A DNA stretch of 64,000 nt from Chloroflexota bacterium (lineage in GTDB: Bacteria > Chloroflexota > Chloroflexia > Chloroflexales > Herpetosiphonaceae): assembly GCA_020161265.1 (NCBI GenBank), contig JAIUOC010000009.1, positions 310,001-374,000 on the forward strand, given 5' to 3'. The position numbers and the translations under genes were made by a program. Shown here one piece after another: positions 8,325 through 16,865 of this stretch. The notes below the pieces were generated by a model, which did no database searches, had not been told where the DNA came from, and saw only the letters and a list, made by a program, of their open reading frames with translations. The first letter of the stretch is position 1, and the number at the start of each line of letters is the position of its first letter.

Positions 8325-9563
8325 ATGCAATGGAGCATGCGGCTACGTTCGCTCTGCATTCCTGCTCTATTGACGTTCATGATCGCTGGTTTTGCAGCGT
8401 TTATGCTCAGTCAACCGCACGCTAGCTTCGCTCAAGATAGCGAAGGTTCGCCACCTGATTGCCCTGGTTTGGGTGATCTCGGTGCTTGGTTCACCGCTGA
8501 AAACGAAGTTGTTATCATCAATCGTTCGAGTGTTTGTAGCTACGAGGTTGGTACGGCTGTCTATAAAAAATTCGATGCCGTGACCGATCATCAGGTGCTT
8601 TTCGCCTCACAAACTGATCAACTGCCCCCCAATACCCAACGCACCTATCGCCAAAGCTTAAACCCCTGTGCTGGCCAAATGAGTGCCTTTTTCGGGCCAG
8701 TGTTGCCAAGTTTAATGAACCAACGCTACAACGAGCGCTTGTTGGCAGCCAATCATTATGGCGGCACGAATTATTGTTTGCGCAGTTGTGATTCGGGTCA
8801 ATTGCTGGGTTGGGTCGGGGTCAGCTCGAATGCAATTTTGCAAAGTTCAGCCCGCATTGGCATGAAAATCACTGGTGCCCCACCATGGCAAGTTGAGTTT
8901 CGCCTGACTGGCCCGATGACCATGACTCATATTGAGCAAATTGATCCTTATTTGTTCACGGGCAATACCTGGAATTTAAGCGACGTGCCAATTGGCGATT
9001 ACACCATGAAGGCCACCTATATTGCCAATCCAGGCGTGCGCTGCGATAGCAAAACGATTCAATTTAAAGTTGCTAGCACCCCGCTGCCAACTCCTACGCC
9101 ATCGCCAACCCCAACCCCAGTGCCAGTTTATCGGGCGCGAATCGTGCTCAATTCATTGGTCATTTGGGATGCTAATCGTGGTGATGGGCTAGCCAATTTC
9201 GATGGGTTTGTCCGGCCAGGCGATACCATTTCCTACACCCTTGCCATTCAAAATACTGGCAATATGCCCCTGACCAATGTACAAATCGTCGATCCCTTCT
9301 CGAATGCAACCAGCTTCGCGGGATTAAGCCTACCAGCGCCCCAAATTCAGCCAAGCCCTGATGGCTCCGGCCCGATTGGCTGGCAAATTCCCGTCTTGCA
9401 ACCCAACCAGCGCATCGATGCCACCTTCCATGTGATCGTCAAAGAATCGATTCGCGGCACCTATACCCAAATTATCAATAATGCCAGCTTTGCCAGCAAC
9501 GAAACTGGCCAACAGTGGAGCAACACCACCGAGCATATTTACAATCCCGATTTTGATCAGTAA
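8325..9563 (+). CDS. Secreted protein with Pro/Thr linker and DUF11 repeat domain
   Basis: This 412-residue protein has a clear signal peptide: a basic start, a hydrophobic core about residues 12-30, and a likely cut after SFAQ near residue 37. The first domain (about 40-250) contains six or more cysteines and is not recognised; its opening resembles a carbohydrate- or lipid-binding beta fold (VVIINRSSVCSYEVG). A linker of alternating Pro and Thr (TPLPTPTPSPTPTPVP, about residue 255) leads to a DUF11-type beta-sandwich. That domain contains GDTISYTLAIQNTGN followed by LTNVQIVDP, typical of bacterial surface proteins. There is no C-terminal membrane anchor, so it is probably released or loosely bound. 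It has its own promoter and a strong terminator downstream. Confidence 0.75.
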   Translation: MQWSMRLRSLCIPALLTFMIAGFAAFMLSQPHASFAQDSEGSPPDCPGLGDLGAWFTAENEVVIINRSSVCSYEVGTAVYKKFDAVTDHQVLFASQTDQLPPNTQRTYRQSLNPCAGQMSAFFGPVLPSLMNQRYNERLLAANHYGGTNYCLRSCDSGQLLGWVGVSSNAILQSSARIGMKITGAPPWQVEFRLTGPMTMTHIEQIDPYLFTGNTWNLSDVPIGDYTMKATYIANPGVRCDSKTIQFKVASTPLPTPTPSPTPTPVPVYRARIVLNSLVIWDANRGDGLANFDGFVRPGDTISYTLAIQNTGNMPLTNVQIVDPFSNATSFAGLSLPAPQIQPSPDGSGPIGWQIPVLQPNQRIDATFHVIVKESIRGTYTQIINNASFASNETGQQWSNTTEHIYNPDFDQ

Positions 9564-9566
9564 CTC

Positions 9567-9600
9567 AGGGATCGGTTGTTGGGGATCGGGGATCGGAAAC
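9567..9600. repeat. GGGGATCGG-type dispersed repeat
   Basis: This tract contains several short units of GGGGATCGG and GGTTGTTGGGG. The same words occur at 11294-11330, 22732-22945, 34779-34806 and near 55120 and 55280, always between genes. Confidence 0.6.
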
Positions 9601-9653
9601 CCGTAATCTGAAGCCTATCGAATACCTACTGCTTTTCACAAACTAATCTTTAT

Positions 9654-9689
9654 AAAAATGCAGAGGGGTGAAAACCTCTCTGCATTTTT
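9654..9689. terminator. Strong intrinsic terminator (bidirectional)
   Basis: A 12-bp perfect stem (AAAAATGCAGAG paired with CTCTGCATTTTT), extended past one mismatch by GG/CC, has a T-run on one side and an A-run on the other. It ends the rightward DUF11 gene and could also stop transcripts from the leftward O-antigen ligase gene that converges on it. Confidence 0.8.
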
Positions 9690-9747
9690 CGGCTTAAAGC
9701 GGAACGGAAGGGTGGTGAACGAGGGTTCAGGGTTCAGCCACCCAGAA

Positions 9748-9774
9748 ACCGCGAAGAACACGAAGAACACGAAA
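9748..9774. repeat. 9-bp periodic CACGAAG repeat (three units)
   Basis: Three tandem 9-bp units (ACCGCGAAG, AACACGAAG, AACACGAAA) lie between the terminator and the next gene, matching those at 942, 11341 and 55170. Confidence 0.6.
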
Positions 9775-9833
9775 GGCGGGTCATGCCAGCAACAATTACA
9801 TAATTCTGAAATAAATAATAAGTCTCTGCTGCT

Positions 9834-11273
9834 TTATTTCAATGATGAGGCAGGCTGATCGATATTTGCCTCGCGCATAAACACCATTGCCAAGCCAACC
9901 ACACCCCAAAACAGCGTCCCCATATGCGGAAACTCAATATTGAAGAAATAGTGATCGAGCAAACCAACCGCTAGCGCTGCCAAAATTGCTGCCTGCAAAC
10001 CAATAATTGCATCGCTTACCGATCGTTCACAGCGGCGTGCAGCCTGAGTAGTTAGCACCAAAAAGGCCAGCGCAGTTAATATATAGAGGCCTAAGCCAAC
10101 CAAACCCATACGCGAGCCAAGCGCCAAATACACACTACTCACGCCTGTTGTGAGATCAATGTTGGGTGCACGGCCAAAACCCACCCCAAATATCGGATAC
10201 TCGCGCATAATCGCGATCGCATTGCGAAATTCGGCCAACCGCATTTGGTTCGCTTGATCTTTGAATTGAATGCCTTCGACGATCCGCTCGACAAAATCGC
10301 CACCCTTGCCTAAGCCCACAATCGCAATTGCCCCAGCAAGACCGCCAGCCCCAATTAACCACCACAATTGGCGATAGCGCACGGTTGCCAAAAACAAGCC
10401 TGCGATCATAAAGCCACCCAAGGCAGCTCGCGAGGAAGTCAAAAACACTGCCAAAGCAAAACTGGCGGTGATCAACCATAGCCATTTACGGCCTAGGACT
10501 GGGCGCTGAGCTAAGGCCTGACCAAGCGCAATCGCTCCCAGCAAGGCCATCATCCCACCAAAGCCATTGGGATCAACTGAGGTGCCAATCGCTCGCTCAA
10601 AGCCGCTGGGGTCGTCTTCGACATAGCGTAACACTCGACCACTCGTCGGATAACCAAGCGGAGCCAGAGCGGTCAAAAAGCGCAAGGCTAAAGCGTCGGG
10701 AGCAAAGCGCAAGCCAATGCCCAACAATGCCGCCGCCCAGCCAGCCAAAATCAGCAAGCGCAGCCACCAACGCGCCTGTTCCAGTGAATCAAGCGCATTT
10801 TGCACCCCCCAGAACAAGCAAATCCCTAGCAGCAATTTAAAATAATTATGCAGCAGCAAACTATCGGGTGAGCCATTCGAGCCGATGATGAAGGAGAAAA
10901 ACGAACTAGCTAGCAGCAAAATCACCCATGGGGCGAGGCTACCCCAACGCCAAGTACGCTCAGGGTCAGCCAAGCTGCGCACCACCAACATGGCATACAG
11001 CGCCAATAACGCTAGTTCGAGCAAGGCTGGAGTTAGCCCAACTTTGAAAGGCAAAGTGCCAAATGGCAAGAGCGTTGCAACCAAAACCGTGGCCGTCAGC
11101 ATCGAGTGGATCGAACGGGCAAACCATGCCCCGACCAACAGCGCCAGCAAACCAGCGACGACCAAAAAGCTCGGCACAAACGCGGCAGCAGCGCCTAAGC
11201 CAATGCCAACTAATGTGCCGCCAACAATCAAGCCAATTTCACGCCGCCGCCGCTGATCAAACGTTGCAAACAT
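9834..11273 (-). CDS. O-antigen ligase/polymerase-like membrane protein
   Basis: The 479-residue protein has about twelve hydrophobic segments and belongs to the Wzy/WaaL-like superfamily that joins or polymerises polysaccharide units at the outer face of the membrane. The signature region lies after a large extracytoplasmic loop: an arginine-containing segment, then YPIFGVGFGRAP, and SSVYLALGSRMGLVGLGLY, the usual GlxGl motif. WaaL proteins normally carry a histidine in this loop; here it is not obvious, so a polymerase-type role is equally possible. It is a single leftward gene. The glycosyltransferase at the window start is the nearest polysaccharide gene. Confidence 0.72.
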   Translation of the reverse strand: MFATFDQRRRREIGLIVGGTLVGIGLGAAAAFVPSFLVVAGLLALLVGAWFARSIHSMLTATVLVATLLPFGTLPFKVGLTPALLELALLALYAMLVVRSLADPERTWRWGSLAPWVILLLASSFFSFIIGSNGSPDSLLLHNYFKLLLGICLFWGVQNALDSLEQARWWLRLLILAGWAAALLGIGLRFAPDALALRFLTALAPLGYPTSGRVLRYVEDDPSGFERAIGTSVDPNGFGGMMALLGAIALGQALAQRPVLGRKWLWLITASFALAVFLTSSRAALGGFMIAGLFLATVRYRQLWWLIGAGGLAGAIAIVGLGKGGDFVERIVEGIQFKDQANQMRLAEFRNAIAIMREYPIFGVGFGRAPNIDLTTGVSSVYLALGSRMGLVGLGLYILTALAFLVLTTQAARRCERSVSDAIIGLQAAILAALAVGLLDHYFFNIEFPHMGTLFWGVVGLAMVFMREANIDQPASSLK

Positions 11274-11645
11274 ACCAAGCTACCTTTTATAACTGGGGAT
11301 CGGGGATCGGTTGTTGGGGATCAGGTCATCCTTTTTTTGATCCACGAAGAGCACGAAGAGCACAATGTCTTTAACTTTTGCCACAAATTGCTCAAATTAT
11401 AACTTCATCCCTCATAATTCATCCTTCATACTTCACCTGCTCTGCGCCTCTGCGTTAAAACTAAATTCCCTATGCTCTATGTTCTATGTTCTATGTTCTA
11501 TGTTCTTCTAGCCTAGCATAAACTATGACAGCCCGACAAGCTCAAAGGCCAATTATTGCAAAATTGCAACCGAGCAAAAGCCCGCTTAAATAAAAAAAGC
11601 GCCAGCAGGCCACCTGCACATGGCACGCTAGCGTTACCCTATAGC
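11274..11645. repeat. Repeat-mosaic intergenic region
   Basis: This noncoding stretch is a patchwork of short repeats. It has GGGGATCGG units (11294-11330), CACGAAG 9-mers (11341-11358), CTCTGCGCCTCTGCG (about 11442-11456) and tandem copies of TATGTTC (about 11472-11507). The same set reappears in the gap at 55046-55389 in the same general order. No gene is seen. Confidence 0.6.
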
Positions 11646-11675
11646 AAAAAAGGGGGCCAGAACCGATTCTGGCCC
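11646..11675 (-). terminator. Intrinsic terminator of the roadblock gene
   Basis: On the minus strand a 9-bp perfect stem (GGGCCAGAA/TTCTGGCCC, loop of 4) is followed by CC and six T residues, 28 bases past the stop codon at 11704. Confidence 0.85.
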
Positions 11676-11703
11676 GCGAACGGTCGTTCGGAGGTCGGCA
11701 GCC

Positions 11704-12072
11704 TTATACGAGATGGGCTAACTCGTTAGCGGTACGTTTCATGTCCAAGAAGATCAGCCCAAGCTTTGCCCGGCTCTGCGCCAAGGCGGTTAGCACTGCA
11801 TCTTCACCAATCGAAATCAGAATAACGTAGCCTTCTTCGCCTTGCACAAAGACGAGGTTAAGAGCGCCCCGCCGAAGCTCGCCAGCGATTCGTTCGCCCA
11901 GAGACAACATCGCGGCACTCATAGCAGACACACGATCTTCTTCCACATCGTTCGGAAGATTCGAGGCCATGATGAGACCATCAACGCTGACGACCGCCGA
12001 GGCTTCGATGTCAGGCGTATTCATCTGCAGTGCCTTGAGATGCCGCACCATCTCTTCGGTTCTGGTTGCCAT
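11704..12072 (-). CDS. Roadblock/LC7 domain protein
   Basis: The 122-residue protein is one roadblock/LC7 domain, the fold of MglB-like GTPase regulators and of small dynein light chains. Visible features are the N-terminal helix, then ASAVVSVDGLIMASNLP (the beta-hairpin with the family's glycine) and a central helix with SLGERIAGELRRG. The last strands contain YVILISIGEDAVLTALA. The start at 12072 follows AAGGAGGAG. It is flanked by its own promoter and terminator, so it is monocistronic. No Ras-like GTPase (MglA type) is adjacent, so the partner is unknown. Confidence 0.88.
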   Translation of the reverse strand: MATRTEEMVRHLKALQMNTPDIEASAVVSVDGLIMASNLPNDVEEDRVSAMSAAMLSLGERIAGELRRGALNLVFVQGEEGYVILISIGEDAVLTALAQSRAKLGLIFLDMKRTANELAHLV

Positions 12073-12164
12073 GCAACTCCTCCTTAGGCCGTAGGCCGGC
12101 GTGGAATCTATAATGAATGACTTGCTTGGAACGATCAGCCTTCAGCGGGTTGGCCGTCTGCGCC

Positions 12165-12193
12165 ATTCTACTACATCTTTTGCCAAATATCAA
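12165..12193 (-). promoter_or_regulatory. Promoter of the roadblock gene
   Basis: On the minus strand TTGATA (12188-12193) and TAGAAT (12165-12170) are 17 bp apart, about 90 bp before the start codon. Confidence 0.55.
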
Positions 12194-12264
12194 CTACAGA
12201 TCGCACCACAACGGGCTAATTTAGCCCTTGCTTGTCAAGCGCTTACTGTAATATGCTGGGTTGG

Positions 12265-13500
12265 CTACTCGCTCCGTAGCAGGCGATCGGCATTCGCGAT
12301 ACTTTCTTCCAAGGGTGCGCCGTTTAAGCTATTACGCACCAAAGCGATCAGGATATCCCATCCGTTGTTGAAACGAAGGGTGGTGGGCCAAGCGCTGGCT
12401 CGACTAACCGCCAGTTGAATTTGGCTGTACAGTGGATCGGCACTGGCTAAGTCGATTCGGACGCTTGGTATATCAGCGGCTTGAAAAGCCGTTTGCGCTT
12501 TCATCTCCACAAGAAACCGCATCACGTCAAGCGCGGCGTTTTGCTGTTGTTCAGTGCTGCGTGGGCTGATCACAAGCACGCTGCTCCGAACAAAGGGTTG
12601 CGGTTCTTGGCCGGTTTGGCTCAGGCGTGGCAATGGTTGCACGCCAACGTTCTCCCCCCACAATTGACGATAGGTTCCGATTTGATCTGCCCAGTCAATC
12701 GTCATGATCGCACTGTTTTGGCTCACGCTGCGAGCTATCAGTCGATGATCATCACGGGCTAACAAGCGTGGGTCTTGGGCTAATTCGTCAACCCACGTCA
12801 ACCACTGTAATGTTGGGGTATAGCTTTGGGTTCCCAGCACGACCTCGCCAGTAGTATCGAAGATTGCGCCTCCGAAGGCTGGGAGGTAGGGTTGGGTAAA
12901 GTATAGCGATAAATTATACGCTAATCCGTACTGTCCTTGATCATCGCTAAACCCGCGAGCGATCTCAAGCCATTCAGCAGTGCTTTGCGGCGGTGTGCTC
13001 ACAAAGTTTGCACGATTATAGTACAGCACAGGTAGATCTAGCGTCAATGGCAAGCCATATAATTTCTCGCCATAGCGGGCACCATCAAGCGCAGCTGGCG
13101 CAATTGACTCAAAGTTCTCGTCGCTTAGTCGTTCTGTCAGATCGATGATAAGCTGTTGATCTGCCAGTTCCCCTACCCAACGATTTTCGTTGAGCCAGAT
13201 CAGGTCTGGTGGTGTGCCTTCAAGCAGGGCCGCACGATAATCGTGTAGCAGGTTTGCCCCACGATTGACGATTTGAATCACAACGTTTGGATGCTCACGT
13301 TGATATTCTAACAGCAATCGGGTGAAAAGTTCACTCCGTTGGGCATCGGCTCCATGCCAAATGACCAGTTGCGTGCGTGCGGGAGGATTAGCGGTAGCCC
13401 CTGGGGTTAACAAAGTGTTATCATAGCTTGTCGTGCTACAACCAGCAACAATGAGAATCCCAATCATAAAAAGGCTAAAATACCGCCATACTGCCCTCAT
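12265..13500 (-). CDS. Sugar-type ABC transporter substrate-binding lipoprotein (orphan)
   Basis: This 411-residue protein is an extracytoplasmic family 1 solute-binding protein. It begins with a lipoprotein signal ending LIVAGC (lipidated Cys21). The first lobe has TQLVIWHGADAQRSELF and PPDLIWLNENRWVGELADQ. The hinge and second lobe have YGLPLTLDLPVLYYN, as in maltose and glycerol-3-phosphate binders. The conserved ligand loop LVISPRSTEQQQNAALDVMRFL is also present. No permease or ATPase gene is adjacent on either side, so the rest of the transporter is encoded elsewhere or the protein acts as a sensor partner. Confidence 0.85.
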   Translation of the reverse strand: MRAVWRYFSLFMIGILIVAGCSTTSYDNTLLTPGATANPPARTQLVIWHGADAQRSELFTRLLLEYQREHPNVVIQIVNRGANLLHDYRAALLEGTPPDLIWLNENRWVGELADQQLIIDLTERLSDENFESIAPAALDGARYGEKLYGLPLTLDLPVLYYNRANFVSTPPQSTAEWLEIARGFSDDQGQYGLAYNLSLYFTQPYLPAFGGAIFDTTGEVVLGTQSYTPTLQWLTWVDELAQDPRLLARDDHRLIARSVSQNSAIMTIDWADQIGTYRQLWGENVGVQPLPRLSQTGQEPQPFVRSSVLVISPRSTEQQQNAALDVMRFLVEMKAQTAFQAADIPSVRIDLASADPLYSQIQLAVSRASAWPTTLRFNNGWDILIALVRNSLNGAPLEESIANADRLLRSE

Positions 13501-13617
13501 GGGTGTATCCCGTTCTTTCGTTAATTGCGTTTTATCTCATTATAAAGGCATAAAACGCCAACGAATCACCAAAAGTATACCATGCTCATGCGTTACTGAC
13601 AAGCTGTCGTAAACCCC

Positions 13618-13648
13618 TTGACTTTGAGCACGCTCAAAGGTGTAGACT
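13618..13648 (+). promoter_or_regulatory. MerR-type promoter with 19-bp spacer and palindromic operator
   Basis: The -35 TTGACT (13618-13623) and -10 TAGACT (13643-13648) are 19 bp apart, the long spacing typical of promoters activated by MerR-family regulators. The spacer holds a perfect palindrome, CTTTGAGC-AC-GCTCAAAG (13622-13639). It drives the aldo/keto reductase gene starting at 13686. No merR-like gene is in the window. Confidence 0.75.
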
Positions 13649-13685
13649 GCCAATATCGCTTTGGTGTACTCACTTGGAGGTTGGA

Positions 13686-14639
13686 ATGGAACAACGGTCA
13701 CTTGGCACGCAAGGCCTCACAGTTAACCCGCTTGGCTTGGGTTGTATGGGCATGTCGGAGTTTTATGGCCCAACTGATGAGGCCGAATCGCTGGCAACAA
13801 TCGATCGCGCCTTGGAGCTTGGGGTCAACTTCTTCGATACTGCTGATATGTATGGGCCTTTTACCAACGAGCAATTGGTTGGCAAAGCCTTCAAAGGCCG
13901 CCGCGATCAAATCATCCTTGCAACGAAATTTGGTATTCAACGCGAAGCCAACAATCAACGCTCGATCAATGGCCGCCCTGAATATGTTAAGGCTGCCTGC
14001 GACGCTTCTTTGCAACGCTTAGGGGTCGATTATATTGATCTGTATTATCAGCATCGGGTCGATCCCAACGTGCCAATCGAGGAAACTGTCGGCGCAATGG
14101 CCGAATTGGTTCAGGCAGGCAAGGTGCGGTTTATCGGCTTATCCGAAGCCAATTCGGAAACGATTCGCCGCGCACACCAGGTACACCCAATTAGCGCTTT
14201 GCAAACTGAATATTCGCTCTGGTCGCGCGAGCCAGAAATTGATATTTTGGCGACAACTCGCGAATTAGGCATTGGTTTTGTGGCCTATAGTCCGCTTGGG
14301 CGGGGCTTCTTAACCGGTCAATTTCGCAGCATCGATGATTTTGCCGCCGATGATTATCGCCGCTACTCACCACGCTTTCAAGGTGAAAATTTTGGCAAGA
14401 ACTTGGCTTTGGTTGAACATATCGAGCAACTAGCTAGCCAAAAGGGCATCACGCCTGCTCAATTAGCCTTAGCTTGGGTCTTGAATCAAGGTGCTGATAT
14501 TGTGCCAATTCCAGGCACCAAGCGTCGGCGCTATCTCGAAGAAAACATGGCTGCGCTCAACGTGAGTTTCAGTGATGCCGAACTGGCAGCAATTAACGCG
14601 GTGCTGCCAATTAATGTCGCGGTTGGCACACGCTACTAG
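13686..14639 (+). CDS. Aldo/keto reductase (AKR, perakine reductase-like)
   Basis: This is an NADPH-dependent aldehyde/ketone reductase with a TIM barrel. The ATG at 13686 is preceded by GGAGG, giving 317 residues. The catalytic tetrad is visible: Asp and Tyr in DTADMYGPF, Lys in ILATKFGI and His in [11 protein letters not shown]. The cofactor site includes [11 protein letters not shown] and [13 protein letters not shown] near the C-terminus. It is a stand-alone gene behind a MerR-type promoter. In other bacteria such promoters respond to aldehydes, metals or oxidants, which fits an aldehyde detoxification role. Confidence 0.92.
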   Translation: MEQRSLGTQGLTVNPLGLGCMGMSEFYGPTDEAESLATIDRALELGVNFFDTADMYGPFTNEQLVGKAFKGRRDQIILATKFGIQREANNQRSINGRPEYVKAACDASLQRLGVDYIDLYYQHRVDPNVPIEETVGAMAELVQAGKVRFIGLSEANSETIRRAHQVHPISALQTEYSLWSREPEIDILATTRELGIGFVAYSPLGRGFLTGQFRSIDDFAADDYRRYSPRFQGENFGKNLALVEHIEQLASQKGITPAQLALAWVLNQGADIVPIPGTKRRRYLEENMAALNVSFSDAELAAINAVLPINVAVGTRY

Positions 14640-14779
14640 ATCTTGATAGCCGCATCCCCAGCTCCTCTCCGATCAATAAGACGAGGGGCTGGGCGATCGT
14701 AGCTCACCGATAACCCTCACAACCCGCTCCATCAAGCTCCTCGGCACAGTTCTGGCTCAAGCACCTGTTTGCGAACACC

Positions 14780-14788
14780 TGCTATAAT
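14780..14788 (+). promoter_or_regulatory. Extended -10 promoter of the GH57 gene
   Basis: A perfect TATAAT (14783-14788) is preceded by TGC, giving an extended -10 element; no good -35 is seen. It lies 53 bp before the start codon at 14841. Confidence 0.5.
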
Positions 14789-14840
14789 GGGAATCGACCT
14801 CTGCAACATGTCCCGCATGTTCCGCAAAGAAGGAGCATCT

Positions 14841-16790
14841 ATGCCAAAACAAGGTGCGTTCACGTTTGTCTTACATAGCCACTTGCCCTACTGTCGCAAG
14901 GCTGGCCGCTGGCCTCACGGTGAAGAATGGATTCACGAGGCCGCTTCCGAGACGTATATTCCACTACTCAATGCGCTCAACGATCTGATCAACGATGGGG
15001 TTACACCACGCTTGACGATTGGGATTACGCCAATTCTAACCGAGCAGCTTGCCGACCCCACCATTTTGCACAATTTTGAAGAATATCTCGACGAGAAGAT
15101 CACTGCGGCGCAAGCTGATATGGATCGGCTGGCCGATGTTCAGGCGGTTTGGGATGCTGCTCAAATTGCCGAACCAGAAACCGAGCCAACTCCTCTGCTC
15201 TCCAGCGAAGAGTTGGAAAGCTTGATTACCAAAAGCGATGCGCTGCTTTCTTCAACCGCTGGTGATGCCCCAGCTCCACTTCACGCTGGTTTGCTGAGCG
15301 CCACTGCTGCTGCTAGCACCGAAGCTGAAGCAGACGAGGAAGCGGAAGAAGAAGAAACCGAAGAAGAAGAAGTTGAAGAGCCAGCTCCGATCGAGCAGCC
15401 TGATCCACATAAAGCCTATTTGGCCATGTGGTATCGCGATTGGTACAGCATGATCAAGCGTTCGTTTATCGAGCGCTACAACCGCGATATTGTCGGAGCC
15501 TTCCGCCAATTGCAAGATGCTGGCTATATCGAAATTATCACCTGTGGCGCGACCCACGGCTACTTGCCCTTGGTCAGCCGCGATTCAACGATTTATGCTC
15601 AAATTGCGGTCGCTGTCCAAAGCTACGAACGTCATTATGGCCGCAAGCCGAAGGCGATTTGGCTACCTGAATGCGCCTATCGCCCAGCCTATTATCCTGA
15701 AAACCCCAGCGAAACCGAGCGCAAGCCTGGCATCGAGGAATTTCTCGAAGCCCAAGGCATCGAGTGCTTCTTCGTCGAAACCACCACCATCGAGGGTGGC
15801 GCACCAATGGATAAGGCTGAAGGCAAGATTCTTGGACCATATGGCGATACGCTGCGCCGCTATGTCGTGCCAGTCAGCCGCGAAATTCCGCCAACTGGCA
15901 ATAGCACACTCCAACCCTACTTGGTTGGTTTGAGCGATAAAGTTGCGGCAATTGGTCGCCATCACAAAACTGGCTTGCAAGTGTGGTCGGCTGAATGGGG
16001 CTACCCCGGCGAGGCCAACTACCGCGAGTTCCACCGCAAAGATAGCGAAAGCGGCATGCAATATTGGCGGATCACTGGGCCAAAAGTTGACCTTGGCTAT
16101 AAAGATTACTATCATCCCGATTGGGTCAGCGATAAAGTTAATGCTCACGCCGAGCACTTCACGGGCTTGGTGCAGCAAGTTATCAGCGAATATCGCGGCC
16201 AAACTGGGCGCTATGGCCTGATTTCATCAAACTACGATACCGAATTATTTGGTCACTGGTGGTTTGAAGGGGTCGATTGGATGCGCGAAGTGCTGCGGCG
16301 CTTGGCCGCTAATCCCGATATTGATCTCACCACGGCCTCGGAATATATCGCCAGCAACCCACCGCGTGAATCGTTGAACCTACCCGAAAGTTCGTGGGGT
16401 TCCAATGGCACGCACCAAACATGGCTCAACCCTGAAACCGAGTGGATGTGGCCAATTATTCATGCCGCTGAAAAACGCATGGAAGGCTTGGTCGCCAGCT
16501 ATCCACAGGCCGATGGCGCTTTAGCCGAAGCCTTGGCGCAAACTGCGCGTGAGTTGCTCTTGCTGCAATCCAGCGATTGGCCGTTCTTGGTCACGACTGG
16601 CCAAGCTCAAGATTACGCCACCAAGCGTTTCAACGAGCATGTCGATCGCTACAATCAATTGGCTGATGCAATTGAGGCCAATGATGCTGGCTTGATGGCC
16701 GAACTGACCGCCAGCTTCAACGAGCTTGATAATCCATTCCCCACGATTGATTATCATGTATTTGCCGCTCGTGAAGGCTCAGCAGCCTAA
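14841..16790 (+). CDS. GH57 glycoside hydrolase with acidic insertion
   Basis: This is a family 57 enzyme, probably an alpha-glucan branching enzyme or related glucanotransferase. The ATG at 14841 follows AAGGAG closely; earlier in-frame ATGs lack a site. Its 649 residues begin with FTFVLHSHLPYCRKAG (motif 1) and LTIGITPILTEQL. The likely nucleophile glutamate is in WLPECAYRP and the acid/base aspartate in YDTELFGHWWFEG. Residues about 105-190 interrupt the barrel with a low-complexity segment, and 161-180 are almost all Glu, Asp and Ala. Related proteins usually have a much shorter loop here. The following gene is PurD-like and may be co-transcribed, as a hairpin without a T-run separates them. 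Confidence 0.88.
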   Translation: MPKQGAFTFVLHSHLPYCRKAGRWPHGEEWIHEAASETYIPLLNALNDLINDGVTPRLTIGITPILTEQLADPTILHNFEEYLDEKITAAQADMDRLADVQAVWDAAQIAEPETEPTPLLSSEELESLITKSDALLSSTAGDAPAPLHAGLLSATAAASTEAEADEEAEEEETEEEEVEEPAPIEQPDPHKAYLAMWYRDWYSMIKRSFIERYNRDIVGAFRQLQDAGYIEIITCGATHGYLPLVSRDSTIYAQIAVAVQSYERHYGRKPKAIWLPECAYRPAYYPENPSETERKPGIEEFLEAQGIECFFVETTTIEGGAPMDKAEGKILGPYGDTLRRYVVPVSREIPPTGNSTLQPYLVGLSDKVAAIGRHHKTGLQVWSAEWGYPGEANYREFHRKDSESGMQYWRITGPKVDLGYKDYYHPDWVSDKVNAHAEHFTGLVQQVISEYRGQTGRYGLISSNYDTELFGHWWFEGVDWMREVLRRLAANPDIDLTTASEYIASNPPRESLNLPESSWGSNGTHQTWLNPETEWMWPIIHAAEKRMEGLVASYPQADGALAEALAQTARELLLLQSSDWPFLVTTGQAQDYATKRFNEHVDRYNQLADAIEANDAGLMAELTASFNELDNPFPTIDYHVFAAREGSAA

Positions 16791-16815
16791 CCTAACCAAG
16801 TAGATTTATTATTAC

Positions 16816-16848
16816 GCGATTGCTGTTAGCCCAAATAGCAGCAATCGC
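16816..16848 (+). other. Intercistronic hairpin
   Basis: A 10-bp perfect stem (GCGATTGCTG/CAGCAATCGC, 13-base loop) lies between the GH57 stop and the PurD-like start at 16866. There is no T-run, so it looks like an mRNA-processing or stability element more than a terminator. Confidence 0.45.
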
Positions 16849-16865
16849 GCTAGCAATTTAGGCCT

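Noticed and set aside
14651-14690. Terminator after the aldo/keto reductase gene
   Set aside because: An imperfect CCCCAGC/GCTGGG pairing is present but there is no T-run, so termination is not supported.
15663-16202. A 179-codon minus-strand frame inside the GH57 gene
   Set aside because: Antisense to the conserved catalytic motifs of GH57; low-complexity hydrophobic peptide typical of a shadow frame.
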